A stretch of 64,000 nt of DNA, taken from contig NZ_CANMZW010000007.1 of NCBI RefSeq assembly GCF_947502445.1, forward strand, positions 160,299 to 224,298, in the 5' to 3' direction. The translations under genes were made by a program, and so were the position numbers. Every line of letters starts with the position of its first letter. Position 1 is the stretch's first letter. The notes beneath the pieces were generated by a model. The model worked only from the letters and a program-made list of their open reading frames with translations. It did not search any database and was not told the origin of the DNA. This DNA is from an uncultured Brevibacillus sp. (lineage in GTDB: Bacteria; Bacillota; Bacilli; Brevibacillales; Brevibacillaceae). Positions 17,800-26,291 of this stretch are shown here, in pieces.

Positions 17800-18192
17800 A
17801 ATGAGAAAGTTCATGCTTTAACTACATCTGGCTCAAGTTATGATGCATCAGGGTATAAAATCATAGGTGAACAAATTAATGACTGGGAAGGCATGGGGGT
17901 TTGCACTTCACTTGGCGAAACAGATAAGCAGATGTGTGGATGGGTAGAGGAAACAAACGCAAGTGTACTTGCCTAGGGATCGTATTTAATCGGCCAGAAA
18001 AAAGTAAGCATTCCTGAAATAAATGGAGATAGTGGCTCGCCAGTAGGTGCTCCCGACAGTAAAGTAACAAGCAACTTAAATATATATGGTATTGTCTCTG
18101 CAGGAACGAAAGGTAAAAACGTAGCATATTTAACCTATATCGGGAACATTAAGGCACAAACTGGTATTAGCACAATAGTTGGTTCAAAGTAA
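17800..18192 (+). pseudogene. Decayed S1-type serine protease remnant
   Basis: One frame from 17800 to the TAA at 18192 encodes a chymotrypsin-like C-terminal part: GVCTSLGETDKQMCGWV, then GDSGSP (18025-18042) with the catalytic Ser, then a C-terminal YGIVSAGT strand typical of streptogrisin/alpha-lytic type enzymes. A TAG at 17974-17976 interrupts the frame, and the upstream TAA at 17797 leaves no signal peptide or His/Asp catalytic region. I read it as a truncated pseudogene, AT-rich relative to its neighbours and possibly acquired. A sequencing error at the TAG would still leave a protein without an N-terminus. Confidence 0.75.
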
Positions 18193-18197
18193 CGCCT

Positions 18198-18227
18198 GCC
18201 GGCCCACCTCATTAAGGATGGGCCGGC
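18198..18227 (+). terminator. Hairpin after protease remnant
   Basis: Inverted repeat GCCGGCCCA/TGGGCCGGC lies 6 bases past the pseudogene stop. The T-run is poor (TATTAGT), so it may be a relic terminator. Confidence 0.55.
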
Positions 18228-18258
18228 TATTAGTACATGGAAAGGCAAGTGAACAGTC

Positions 18259-18582
18259 TTGAGAAAGTATGTTATTATGTGCTTTTTATCATCCATGTAT
18301 ATTTTAATTGGAGAAATGCTCATTTTTTTGCTAGCTGATCAACATGCCCTTGGTGATACAAGTATTTATCCCTTTTTTAAAAAACCTTACTACATAATTG
18401 GGGTAATTATTGTAATTTGGACGGGGAAAATGATATACAAAATGATATACAGGATAGGTTTTCATAGAAATAAAAAGGAACTGATAATCGATTATCTGAT
18501 ATACATTGTGATTGTTCTGTTAGTATACACTTTAACAAACATGATAATTGATAAGTATTTAGCTCATTTGATGGGACTGTAA
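18259..18582 (+). CDS. Small hypothetical membrane protein
   Basis: About 107 residues with three hydrophobic segments (about residues 5-26, 44-62 and 78-99) and basic loops between them. I do not recognise the family. The TTG at 18259 is a weak start; the in-frame ATG at 18277 is an alternative. It is AT-rich like the neighbouring protease remnant and may belong to the same acquired stretch. No partner gene is close. Confidence 0.5.
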   Translation: MRKYVIMCFLSSMYILIGEMLIFLLADQHALGDTSIYPFFKKPYYIIGVIIVIWTGKMIYKMIYRIGFHRNKKELIIDYLIYIVIVLLVYTLTNMIIDKYLAHLMGL

Positions 18583-18606
18583 AATAAAATGCGCAACCTC
18601 TTAAAA

Positions 18607-19566
18607 TTAGGTCATGATTTTTGTCGAAAGCTGATGGAGCAAGTGTTGGAGATTTTGTCTGTACAGGCTGGAAACATTCCACTCTGCATACGGCTCTGGC
18701 ACGGAGGGAATTGCTATTTGCTCCAGTGAGCGCGTCAATACGTGCAGGGCTTGCGCCTTTTCTACTAATTCAAGTAAATACTGCCGCAATGCGAGAACAT
18801 CCTTCTTTTCTCCTACAGGACCATGGCCGGGGACGACCTTGTGGAAAGACTGATCATTCATTTGCCCTAGTATTTTAATCCATTCCCTGGCATTGCCGGT
18901 TTGCAAGCTGGGATGGCTCTTCACAAACAAGAGGTCCGCGGCGAACATCACTTTATCATCTGGTAAATAAAGAACAGAGTCACAATCGCTATGTCCGTTG
19001 CCCATGGCAATCAATACGGCGGTTCGTTTACTGCCATGCAGAGTGAGAGAGCCGTCAAACGTAATCGTAGGAGGAGTAGGAACGACAGATGATAGAGAGG
19101 CGTCCATGGCGAGGAGATCACCTAGATGATCGGACAGCTCTTGTCTCTTCTGCTTGTCCGTTTCCTGCTGGAGTCTTTGCTTCACTGTTTCAGGATATCC
19201 GGGATTGGAGCGGGCGAATTCGAGGAACTGCTTGCTACGCTCAATCATGAGGGTGCGAGTTGTTTTGGTAGAGAGGATCGCAGCGTCTTTGAACAATTGG
19301 TTGGCGCCAACATGATCCATATGAAAGTGAGAGTTCCCTACTAACGAAACGGGGCGGTCAAATAGCTGTTGGGCTGCATCGAGCAAGGCTTGTCCCGCCT
19401 GAAGTGTGTACATGGTATCGAAAACGAGTGTCTGTTCACCAAGATCAATGATTCCGGCGTTGCTCATCGCCCCAGCACCATTTTTAGCAATGGCAGCATA
19501 GACACCGTCAGCCACCTGTTCCAGAGTGAAATACGGGCTTTGAATAGGAGTGGCAGGAGACATCAT
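18607..19566 (-). CDS. Metallo-beta-lactamase-fold hydrolase
   Basis: MBL-fold metallohydrolase, 319 residues, no signal peptide. The metal site is NSHFHMDHVGAN (HxHxDH) near residue 80, followed by GNGHSDCDSVLYLP, FAADLLF with the bridging Asp, and VVPGHGPVG. The C-terminal helices are family-typical. A strong AAAGGAGG lies 12 bases before the ATG. The fold covers lactonases, glyoxalase II and phosphodiesterases; the substrate cannot be assigned here. It stands alone, divergent from the SET-domain gene. Confidence 0.9.
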   Translation of the reverse strand: MMSPATPIQSPYFTLEQVADGVYAAIAKNGAGAMSNAGIIDLGEQTLVFDTMYTLQAGQALLDAAQQLFDRPVSLVGNSHFHMDHVGANQLFKDAAILSTKTTRTLMIERSKQFLEFARSNPGYPETVKQRLQQETDKQKRQELSDHLGDLLAMDASLSSVVPTPPTITFDGSLTLHGSKRTAVLIAMGNGHSDCDSVLYLPDDKVMFAADLLFVKSHPSLQTGNAREWIKILGQMNDQSFHKVVPGHGPVGEKKDVLALRQYLLELVEKAQALHVLTRSLEQIAIPSVPEPYAEWNVSSLYRQNLQHLLHQLSTKIMT

Positions 19567-19738
19567 AGCAATGGGACCTCCTTTGCTGAATGAGTGATAT
19601 GGATATATTTTACAACAGCCTGAATTGATGACACCAGTCTAAAAAGGAAGACGGATAACGGTTACAAACGCACACCACTTTTGGCCGAACTGCTTATGAT
19701 AATAAAAAGGCGACAGTGCCAAGGAGTGAAACAATACC

Positions 19739-20338
19739 ATGATGCATCCCGATACAGAATTGCGCTATATCAACGACGAGATCGGGTACGGTGTGTTCGC
19801 GACGAAGTTCATTCCCAAAGGAACGATCGTATGGGCCATGGATGATCTGGATCAGGTATTAGACCCTTCCCTTGTGGAAAAACTGGACCCATTACGAAAG
19901 CCGGATGTGCAAAAGTATTCGTTTAGAAACCAGTACGGGAAGTATATTCTGTGCTGGGATAAAGCTCGGTTCGTGAACCACAGCTTTTATGCCACATGTG
20001 TGGCGACCATGTACGATCTGGAGCTGGCAGCACGCGATATTTATCCAGGGGAAGAGCTGACGGATGATTATGGAACTTTGAATCTCGATGAACCATTCGA
20101 CTGCTTGCCAGAAGAGGGCACGAGTCGCTCGCGTGTCATGCCGGATGATTTGCTCCGTTATTATCCGCAGTGGGATGAAATTGCAGCAGCAGCCTTCCAG
20201 CGATTTAACCAGGTTGAACAGCCGTTAAAGCATTTGATCCTCCCTGAGCATCAGGCAGCCATTCGGGAAATTACCGAGCAGGGACGCTCTCTCGATTCTC
20301 TTGTCCATCTTTATTGCGATCCGCATTGGCGAAAATAA
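19739..20338 (+). CDS. SET-domain methyltransferase-like protein
   Basis: Bacterial SET-domain protein, 199 residues. The N-terminal GYGVFATKFIPKGTIVW is the usual entry strand of the domain, ARFVNHSFYATC provides the NHS segment that binds SAM, and GEELTDDYG gives the catalytic Tyr. A helical tail of about 75 residues follows. Related proteins methylate lysines, but bacterial targets are mostly unknown. The ATG at 19739 has AAGGAG 12 bases upstream. It sits just before glnS with 96 bases between; any functional link is not evident. Confidence 0.85.
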   Translation: MMHPDTELRYINDEIGYGVFATKFIPKGTIVWAMDDLDQVLDPSLVEKLDPLRKPDVQKYSFRNQYGKYILCWDKARFVNHSFYATCVATMYDLELAARDIYPGEELTDDYGTLNLDEPFDCLPEEGTSRSRVMPDDLLRYYPQWDEIAAAAFQRFNQVEQPLKHLILPEHQAAIREITEQGRSLDSLVHLYCDPHWRK

Positions 20339-20434
20339 AAGGATGGCAGGAACCTACGGGCCGGACAACGGCCCGATTTTGTTGAACTCTGAGAGTAGAA
20401 TCAGTATTATGGAATGTAAAGGTGAAGTGAAAGG

Positions 20435-22102
20435 TTGATTTCATTGGAAAACAAGGTAGCGTCATCCAATTTTATCCGCAATATTGTGGTTGATGACTTG
20501 CAAGAGGGAAAAGTAAAGGAAATCATTACCCGCTTTCCCCCAGAGCCGAACGGGTATCTTCATATTGGACATGCCAAAGCGATCATTCTCAATTTTGAGC
20601 TCGCACATGAGTTTTCTGGTAAAGCCAATCTGCGTTTTGACGATACCAACCCGGTAAAAGAAGACACAGAGTACGTAGAAGCGATCAAGCGCGATGTGCA
20701 ATGGCTTGGGTTTGAATGGGACGGACTGTTTTTTGCATCGGACTACTTCGAAGAGATGTACAACCGTGCCGTGCTGCTAATTAAAAAGGGAAAAGCGTAT
20801 GTAGACGATCTTCCTGCAGAAGAGATGCGCAAATTGCGTGGAACGTTGACAGAGCCTGGCGTTGACAGTCCATTCCGAAACCGCTCAGTAGAGGAAAACC
20901 TGGACTTGTTTGCTCAGATGCGCCAAGGGGAATACAAGGACGGGGAAAAAGTGTTACGTGCGAAAATCGACATGAGCTCCCCGAACTTCAACATGCGTGA
21001 TCCGGTATTGTACCGAATTTCACATGCGCATCATCATAACACGGGTGACAAATGGTGTATCTACCCGATGTACGATTTTGCTCATCCGCTGGAGGATGCG
21101 ATCGAGGGAGTTACTCACTCGCTTTGCTCACTGGAGTTTGAGGATCACCGTCCATTGTATGACTGGGTAGTGAGTGAGTGTGAGATGGAGCATGTGCCGC
21201 GTCAGTACGAATTCGCTCGTCTGAACCTGACCAATACAGTAATGAGCAAACGCAAGCTCAAGCTGCTTGTAGACGAGAATGTAGTAGATGGCTGGGATGA
21301 TCCACGTATGCCGACCATTGCAGGCTTCCGCCGTCGTGGCTTCACACCGGAAGCAATTCGTACGTTTGCCCGTGAGGTAGGGGTAGCACGCAGCAACAGC
21401 ATCGTCGATGAAAAGATGCTGGAGCATTTTATTCGTGAAGATTTGAAACTGAAGGCGCCACGTACGATGGCAGTCTTAAACCCGCTAAAAGTCGTCATTA
21501 CCAACTATCCAGAAGGACAAGTGGAGATGCTGGATGCGGAAATCAACCCGGAAAATGCGGAGATGGGTAACCGCGAAATTCCGTTTTCCCGTGAAATTTA
21601 CATCGAGCAGGATGACTTTATGGAGAATCCTCCAAACAAATATTTCCGCCTCTTTCCGGGAAATGAAGTGCGCCTGAAAAATGCGTACTTCATCAAATGC
21701 AATGAGGTAGTGAAGGACGCTGACGGCAACGTGATCGAGATTCACTGCACGTATGACCCTGAAACAAAGAGCGGAAGCGGATTTACTGGTCGTAAAGTAA
21801 AAGGTACGATTCACTGGGTAAATGCGTCCGATGCCGTTCCTGCTGAATTCCGTCTGTACGAGCCATTGATTATGGATGGTGAGGAAACAGAAGGTACATT
21901 CCTGGACAATATCAACCCGAATTCCTTAGAAGTGCTGCAGGGCTTTGTGGAACAAAACATGAAAGATACTCAGGCGCAAGACAAGTATCAATTTTTCCGT
22001 CACGGCTACTTCAACGTCGATCCAAAGGATACAACAAAAGACAAGCTTGTCTTTAACCGGATCGTTTCACTAAAAAGCTCGTTTGAACTGCCAAAAGCAT
22101 AA
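20435..22102 (+). CDS. glnS: Glutaminyl-tRNA synthetase
   Basis: Class I aminoacyl-tRNA synthetase that charges tRNA-Gln, 555 residues, full length. The HIGH motif is [15 protein letters not shown] near residue 35, the KMSKS motif is VMSKRKL near 270, and [15 protein letters not shown] and [20 protein letters not shown] are typical of GlnRS and not of GluRS. The C-terminal anticodon-binding beta barrels are present. TTG at 20435 follows GGTGA by 9 bases; TTG at 20444, 9 bases after GAAAGG, is an equal choice. Most Bacillota lack this enzyme and use GatCAB, so it probably entered by transfer at some point. Confidence 0.95.
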   Translation: MISLENKVASSNFIRNIVVDDLQEGKVKEIITRFPPEPNGYLHIGHAKAIILNFELAHEFSGKANLRFDDTNPVKEDTEYVEAIKRDVQWLGFEWDGLFFASDYFEEMYNRAVLLIKKGKAYVDDLPAEEMRKLRGTLTEPGVDSPFRNRSVEENLDLFAQMRQGEYKDGEKVLRAKIDMSSPNFNMRDPVLYRISHAHHHNTGDKWCIYPMYDFAHPLEDAIEGVTHSLCSLEFEDHRPLYDWVVSECEMEHVPRQYEFARLNLTNTVMSKRKLKLLVDENVVDGWDDPRMPTIAGFRRRGFTPEAIRTFAREVGVARSNSIVDEKMLEHFIREDLKLKAPRTMAVLNPLKVVITNYPEGQVEMLDAEINPENAEMGNREIPFSREIYIEQDDFMENPPNKYFRLFPGNEVRLKNAYFIKCNEVVKDADGNVIEIHCTYDPETKSGSGFTGRKVKGTIHWVNASDAVPAEFRLYEPLIMDGEETEGTFLDNINPNSLEVLQGFVEQNMKDTQAQDKYQFFRHGYFNVDPKDTTKDKLVFNRIVSLKSSFELPKA

Positions 22103-22120
22103 GTGAAGAGAAAAGCAACG

Positions 22121-22163
22121 AACGCTGCCCATGCACAGGAGACTGTGCTCAGCAGCGTTTTTT
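22121..22163 (+). terminator. Intrinsic terminator of glnS
   Basis: Stem AACGCTGC/GCAGCGTT with an inner GCACAG/CTGTGC helix, followed by a T-run, 19 bases after the stop. Confidence 0.93.
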
Positions 22164-22228
22164 CGTGATGTAACTTTTTTCGGGTGCGTGTATAATTATT
22201 CATTTCATAAATAGAAGGAGGACAGGTA

Positions 22229-23563
22229 GTGAACGGGAGAGCAGAACTTGCACGCAGCTTGAAGCTGTGGCATATTGTCGTGATCGGCTTGGGCTATATG
22301 GCGCCAATGGCCGTTTTTGATACGTTTGGTATTGTATCCGAAGAAACCGGTGGATTTGTTCCGGCTGCCTACGCGGTCACGCTTCTGGCGATATTGTTTA
22401 CAGCGTCCAGCTACGGGAAAATGGTACGCATATTTCCTTCCGCGGGGACCGCATACACCTACACACAGCAGACGATCCATCCTTACGCTGGCTTTATGGT
22501 AGGGTGGGCTTCGCTGCTCGATTATTTGTTTTTACCCATGATTAATGCGTTGTTAACGGGTGTTTACCTGTCGTCTGTTTTTCCAGAGGTACCGACAACA
22601 TGGTGGATTATTGGATTTATTGTCCTAATTACTACTCTTAACGTTTTTCGTGTAACAGTTACAGCGTCGATTAACTCGTTTCTCGTGCTTTTTCAAATAG
22701 CAGTTGTCGTACTCTTTGCAGGATTGGCAATTCGTGGGCTAGCCACTGGAGACGGAATCGGACAAGTCTTTGCCATCCGCCCGTTCTTTTCACCTGAACT
22801 GACTGTTGCGGCCTTGTTTTCCGGTGCATCGATTCTGTGCTTCTCGTTCCTCGGCTTTGATGCCGTTACTACTTTGACAGAGGAAACCGTTGATGCCAAA
22901 AAGACGATTCCCCGGGGAATTTTGTTGGTAGCGATGGCAGGGGGAGCGCTGTTTATTACGGCTTCGTATTTCATGCAGGCGTTATTCCCGGATGTATCCG
23001 TCCTATCTGATCCAGAAGCTGCCTCTGCAGAAATTGCCCTTCACATCGGCGGGTCCATTTTTCAATTAGTGTTTCTGGCTGCTGCTTTATCGTCCACCCT
23101 GGCTTCCGGGCTGGTATCGGTAACGAGCGTCACACGACTGCTTTTCGCCATGGGGCGTGACGGCTTTTTGCCAAGAAAATGGTTCGGATACGTACAACCA
23201 AAGCTGAAGACACCACTGCTCAACGTTCTTCTCGTCGGTGTGTTAATGTTTGCTGCTCTGTTTCTGGATTTATTGACAGCGACCTCGTTCATTAACTTCG
23301 GAGCCCTCATCGCCTTTAGCTTCGTAAACCTCAGCGTCATTGCCTACTATATTCGCAAACAAAAACGACTGCGGATGACAGAGTGGTGGAGCTATGTATT
23401 GTCCCCACTCATCGGTGTAGCCTTCATCAGCTTTATGTGGATCAGCCTGGATAGCAAATCTATGATTCTAGGAATCCTGTGGAGCTTCGTCGGACTCATC
23501 TATTTACTCTATTTGGTGAAAATCAAAGGTGCGAGATTAGACCTGATGAAGTTTGATGAGTAA
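22229..23563 (+). CDS. APC-family amino acid/polyamine permease
   Basis: Membrane transporter of the APC superfamily, 444 residues with about 12 hydrophobic helices. The first helix segment GLGYMAPMAVFDTFG matches the broken TM1 substrate site of amino-acid and putrescine importers, and FSFLGFDAVTTLTEET is the conserved TM6 region. A GTG start follows AAGGAGG by 9 bases. The overall pattern resembles PuuP-type putrescine importers, but the substrate is unproven. It stands as a single gene with its own terminator. Confidence 0.9.
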   Translation: MNGRAELARSLKLWHIVVIGLGYMAPMAVFDTFGIVSEETGGFVPAAYAVTLLAILFTASSYGKMVRIFPSAGTAYTYTQQTIHPYAGFMVGWASLLDYLFLPMINALLTGVYLSSVFPEVPTTWWIIGFIVLITTLNVFRVTVTASINSFLVLFQIAVVVLFAGLAIRGLATGDGIGQVFAIRPFFSPELTVAALFSGASILCFSFLGFDAVTTLTEETVDAKKTIPRGILLVAMAGGALFITASYFMQALFPDVSVLSDPEAASAEIALHIGGSIFQLVFLAAALSSTLASGLVSVTSVTRLLFAMGRDGFLPRKWFGYVQPKLKTPLLNVLLVGVLMFAALFLDLLTATSFINFGALIAFSFVNLSVIAYYIRKQKRLRMTEWWSYVLSPLIGVAFISFMWISLDSKSMILGILWSFVGLIYLLYLVKIKGARLDLMKFDE

Positions 23564-23599
23564 AGTTATTTAATAAATGGCTCCTGAAAAATAGCAATC

Positions 23600-23650
23600 A
23601 AAGAGACAGAACGATTACCAATGTATTAGGTAATGTTTTGTCTCTTTTTT
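23600..23650 (+). terminator. Terminator of the APC permease gene
   Basis: A long stem AAAGAGACAGAACGATTACC/GGTAATGTTTTGTCTCTTT (a few mismatches) ends in a T-run, 37 bases after the stop. Confidence 0.92.
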
Positions 23651-23711
23651 ACGTAGTATACATCCTGAGCTACCCACACCTGACAAGGAGCGAAAAACGG
23701 GAGCAGCTCGT

Positions 23712-23919
23712 GAGAGGAAAAGGGAGAAAATGCGAAGGCCTTAGAGACACCGACCAAGGCGCAACGAAAAAAGCGAGACCTGCCTTTAGCGTCCACCTTG
23801 AACCAGCCTCCCTGAACATACTGCTTTGGGCGCGGGTCTCGCTTTTGTAGTGGAGCCGTCCAGAGATGCCCCCATGCAGGTGTCTCTACGAGCCACAGCA
23901 TTTTCTCCCTTTTCCTCTC
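23712..23919. repeat. 208-bp nested palindromic repeat element
   Basis: Three nested perfect arms were found: an outer 22-bp pair (23712-23733/23898-23919), a middle 10-bp pair TAGAGACACC/GGTGTCTCTA (23742-23751/23879-23888) and an inner 12-bp pair AAAAGCGAGACC/GGTCTCGCTTTT (23769-23780/23835-23846). The whole element could fold as one long hairpin in DNA or RNA. Outer arms and flanks resemble the smaller palindrome at 6601-6644. No gene is convincingly encoded. Candidate identities are a MITE, a REP-like repeat or a structured RNA. Confidence 0.8.
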
Positions 23920-24033
23920 CTCTAAAGGCCCCACCCGAGCGAGTCCCGGCTAGACGTCCCCCAGAAGAGAGGGTAAACTGGCTACAGGAATATTCCAAAC
24001 TTTACTAGATTCCATTAAAGGAGGACTTTTCTC

Positions 24034-24636
24034 ATGCTTACTTCACTCTTCCGTCGTAAATGGACGACGGTTGATTATGTGCTAATCGTTGTCACAGCAG
24101 CTTTATATGCGGTTGCGATCATCATGCTTGCAAACATCAAGCTGATTCCATCCGTTCCGATCCGACCGGCCAACGCTCTGCAGCCGGTGTTTGGCATGCT
24201 CTTTGGTCTGCCAGGATGCATTGGACTTGCTTTTGGGAACATGGTGAGCGATTTGTTGACAGGAAGTGCCCCGCCACATGCGGTTGTCGTCGGATTTATC
24301 TCTAACTTTTTAGGTGGATTTATCGGATTTTTAGCAGTTAGTCATCCTGCCTTGAAAACGAAACGCAGTTTGATTCAATACTATTTATTCGTAGTGATTA
24401 TCAGCTCGGCGGTTGTTGCATGCGCGATTCTCATTAACGTTGCGCTCGGTCTGACACCGATGGCTATCGCCGCGATGTTCATTCCGACCGTATTTTTAAA
24501 CCAGGCGATTTCTACTGCCATTCTCGGTCCGATCCTGTTGAAGCTGCTCTATCCTTTTGTAAAGCGTTCGGGTCTATACCGTGGACGGCCACTTCAGGAA
24601 TATCGCTATCTGGGAAATGAAAGCAGGGTGCTCTAG
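24034..24636 (+). CDS. ECF transporter substrate-binding S component
   Basis: Integral membrane S component of an ECF importer, 200 residues with about six helices. The segment IRPANALQPVFGMLFGLPGCIGLAFGNMVSDLL is similar in style to QueT-like S components. GGAGG lies before the ATG. It is followed by two ATPase genes and an EcfT gene with one-base or four-base overlaps, so all four probably form one dedicated (group I) importer. The vitamin or metal carried is not recognisable from the sequence, and I see no known vitamin riboswitch upstream. Confidence 0.82.
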   Translation: MLTSLFRRKWTTVDYVLIVVTAALYAVAIIMLANIKLIPSVPIRPANALQPVFGMLFGLPGCIGLAFGNMVSDLLTGSAPPHAVVVGFISNFLGGFIGFLAVSHPALKTKRSLIQYYLFVVIISSAVVACAILINVALGLTPMAIAAMFIPTVFLNQAISTAILGPILLKLLYPFVKRSGLYRGRPLQEYRYLGNESRVL

Positions 24637-25478
24637 TGAAAAAAGAACCGCTGCTGCAAGCTCGGGAGGTACATTGGCAATATGAAGACACAGCAGCTCC
24701 TTCTTTGGCAAATGTGAATCTCGACCTGTATCCAGGAGAGGTAGTGGGCGTTGTCGGACCTGCTGCGGCGGGAAAAACAACACTGTTGTTGACTTTATCC
24801 GGCTTGATCCCGGCAAACTACGCGGGTCATTTTGTCGGGGAAAGAAAGACGCATGCTGAGCTCGGCATCGTCTTTCAGGACCCGGAAACGCAATTTATCG
24901 GCCTTACTGTAGAAGAAGAGCTGGCTTTTTCTCTGGAGAATGCAGGATTTACCGATACACAAATCGAGCATCGCATTGGGGAGGTCCTGGAGCTGGTAGG
25001 CTTGAAGGGCTTTGCCGAACGCTCTCCTTTTGAGCTGTCTGGCGGGGAAAAGCAGCGTGTTGCCATCGCGTCCGCATTGTCTCATGCGCCACAGGTCTTG
25101 CTGCTGGACGAGCCGACGTCAGAGCTCGACCCATTGGGAGCGCGGGAAGTATTTTCTCTCGTCCGGCGATTGAAGCAGGAAAACGAGATGACTATCGTAG
25201 TGTCTTCGCATGCAACTGAGGAACTGGCTTCCTTTTGCGACAGAATAATTTTGGTGGCGGAAGGTAGAATTGTGCTGGATTTGCCTGTAAGGGAGTTCTT
25301 TTCACAGGTCGACATACTGGATACTCACGGTATTTTTGTGCCAGAGGTCATTCGTCTCTATTTCATGCTGCGTGAGGCAGGCGTTCTGCCAGAGATGCCC
25401 GACGTTTTGCCGTTGGATGTAGAGGAGCTGTCACGACTCTATCGGGAAGCGCAATTGGTTAGGGAGGGAAGCTGGTGA
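24636..25478 (+). CDS. ECF transporter ATPase 1
   Basis: Cytosolic ATPase of the energising module, 280 residues. Walker A is GPAAAGKTTL, Q-loop VFQDPETQFIGLTVEEE, signature FELSGGEKQRVAIA and Walker B VLLLDEPTSELD; the post-Q-loop E-E pattern is typical of EcfA. The GTG start shares a base with the S-component stop (TAGTG). It pairs with the second ATPase, which has an unusual signature. Confidence 0.92.
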   Translation: MKKEPLLQAREVHWQYEDTAAPSLANVNLDLYPGEVVGVVGPAAAGKTTLLLTLSGLIPANYAGHFVGERKTHAELGIVFQDPETQFIGLTVEEELAFSLENAGFTDTQIEHRIGEVLELVGLKGFAERSPFELSGGEKQRVAIASALSHAPQVLLLDEPTSELDPLGAREVFSLVRRLKQENEMTIVVSSHATEELASFCDRIILVAEGRIVLDLPVREFFSQVDILDTHGIFVPEVIRLYFMLREAGVLPEMPDVLPLDVEELSRLYREAQLVREGSW

Positions 25479-26290
25479 GTACCGTCATTGCTTTTGAAGA
25501 TGTGTGGTACGGATATGAAACGGAAACGCCTGTCCTAAAAGGAGTCTCACTGACGATTGGGCGAGGCGAATTTATCGCGATCATTGGCGGGAACGGTTCC
25601 GGGAAAACGACCTTGGCCAAGCATTGCAACGGCTTGTACAAGCCGATAAAAGGCGTGGTAACGGTTAATGGGGAAGACACAAGGGATAGATCAGTCGCCC
25701 AATTATCAAAAACGGTCGCCTATTGCTATCAAAATCCGGACCATCAAATATTCCACCAGACGGTAAAGGCCGAGGTATCGTTCGGGCCAAAAAACAGGGG
25801 ACTGCCCGCTGCAGAAATCGAGCAGGTAGTAAATGAGGCGCTTGCGGCTGTCGGTCTGGCTCACATGGGAGATGCGGAGCCGTATTTCACCAGCAAGGGC
25901 ACTCGTCAAAAAATTGCGGTAGCGTCGATTCTTGCCATGCGCCCTGACGTCATCGTATTGGATGAGCCGACTACCGGGCTTGATTACCGGGGGATGCAGG
26001 AGATGTTGGAGCTCGTTCGACGATTGCATGAATCGGGTCATACGATTATCGTCATTACCCATGATATGCGTCTCGTTGCAGAATACGCACAGCGCGTCAT
26101 TGTTATGCAGCAGGGAAAAGTCGTTTGCGATGGCAGCCCGGCACAGGTATTTGCAGAGCCGCAAATACTGGCTTCTGCACAAGTGGTACCGCCTGCCATC
26201 TATCGATTTGGAAAAGCGTCCGGCTTGGCTGATCCGATCCCGCTTACATATGCCGCGATGAAAAAAATGCTGACAGGGGTGGGAGACTAA
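25475..26290 (+). CDS. ECF transporter ATPase 2 (altered signature)
   Basis: Second EcfA-type ATPase, 271 residues. Walker A GGNGSGKTTL, Q-loop YCYQNPDHQIFHQTVKAEV and Walker B VIVLDEPTTGLD are canonical, but the ABC signature reads FTSKGTRQKIAVA in place of LSGGQ. This suggests that one of the two composite nucleotide sites in the heterodimer may be less active. The GTG start overlaps the first ATPase stop by 4 bases. The downstream EcfT begins 2 bases after it. Confidence 0.92.
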   Translation: MSTVIAFEDVWYGYETETPVLKGVSLTIGRGEFIAIIGGNGSGKTTLAKHCNGLYKPIKGVVTVNGEDTRDRSVAQLSKTVAYCYQNPDHQIFHQTVKAEVSFGPKNRGLPAAEIEQVVNEALAAVGLAHMGDAEPYFTSKGTRQKIAVASILAMRPDVIVLDEPTTGLDYRGMQEMLELVRRLHESGHTIIVITHDMRLVAEYAQRVIVMQQGKVVCDGSPAQVFAEPQILASAQVVPPAIYRFGKASGLADPIPLTYAAMKKMLTGVGD

Positions 26291-26291
26291 C

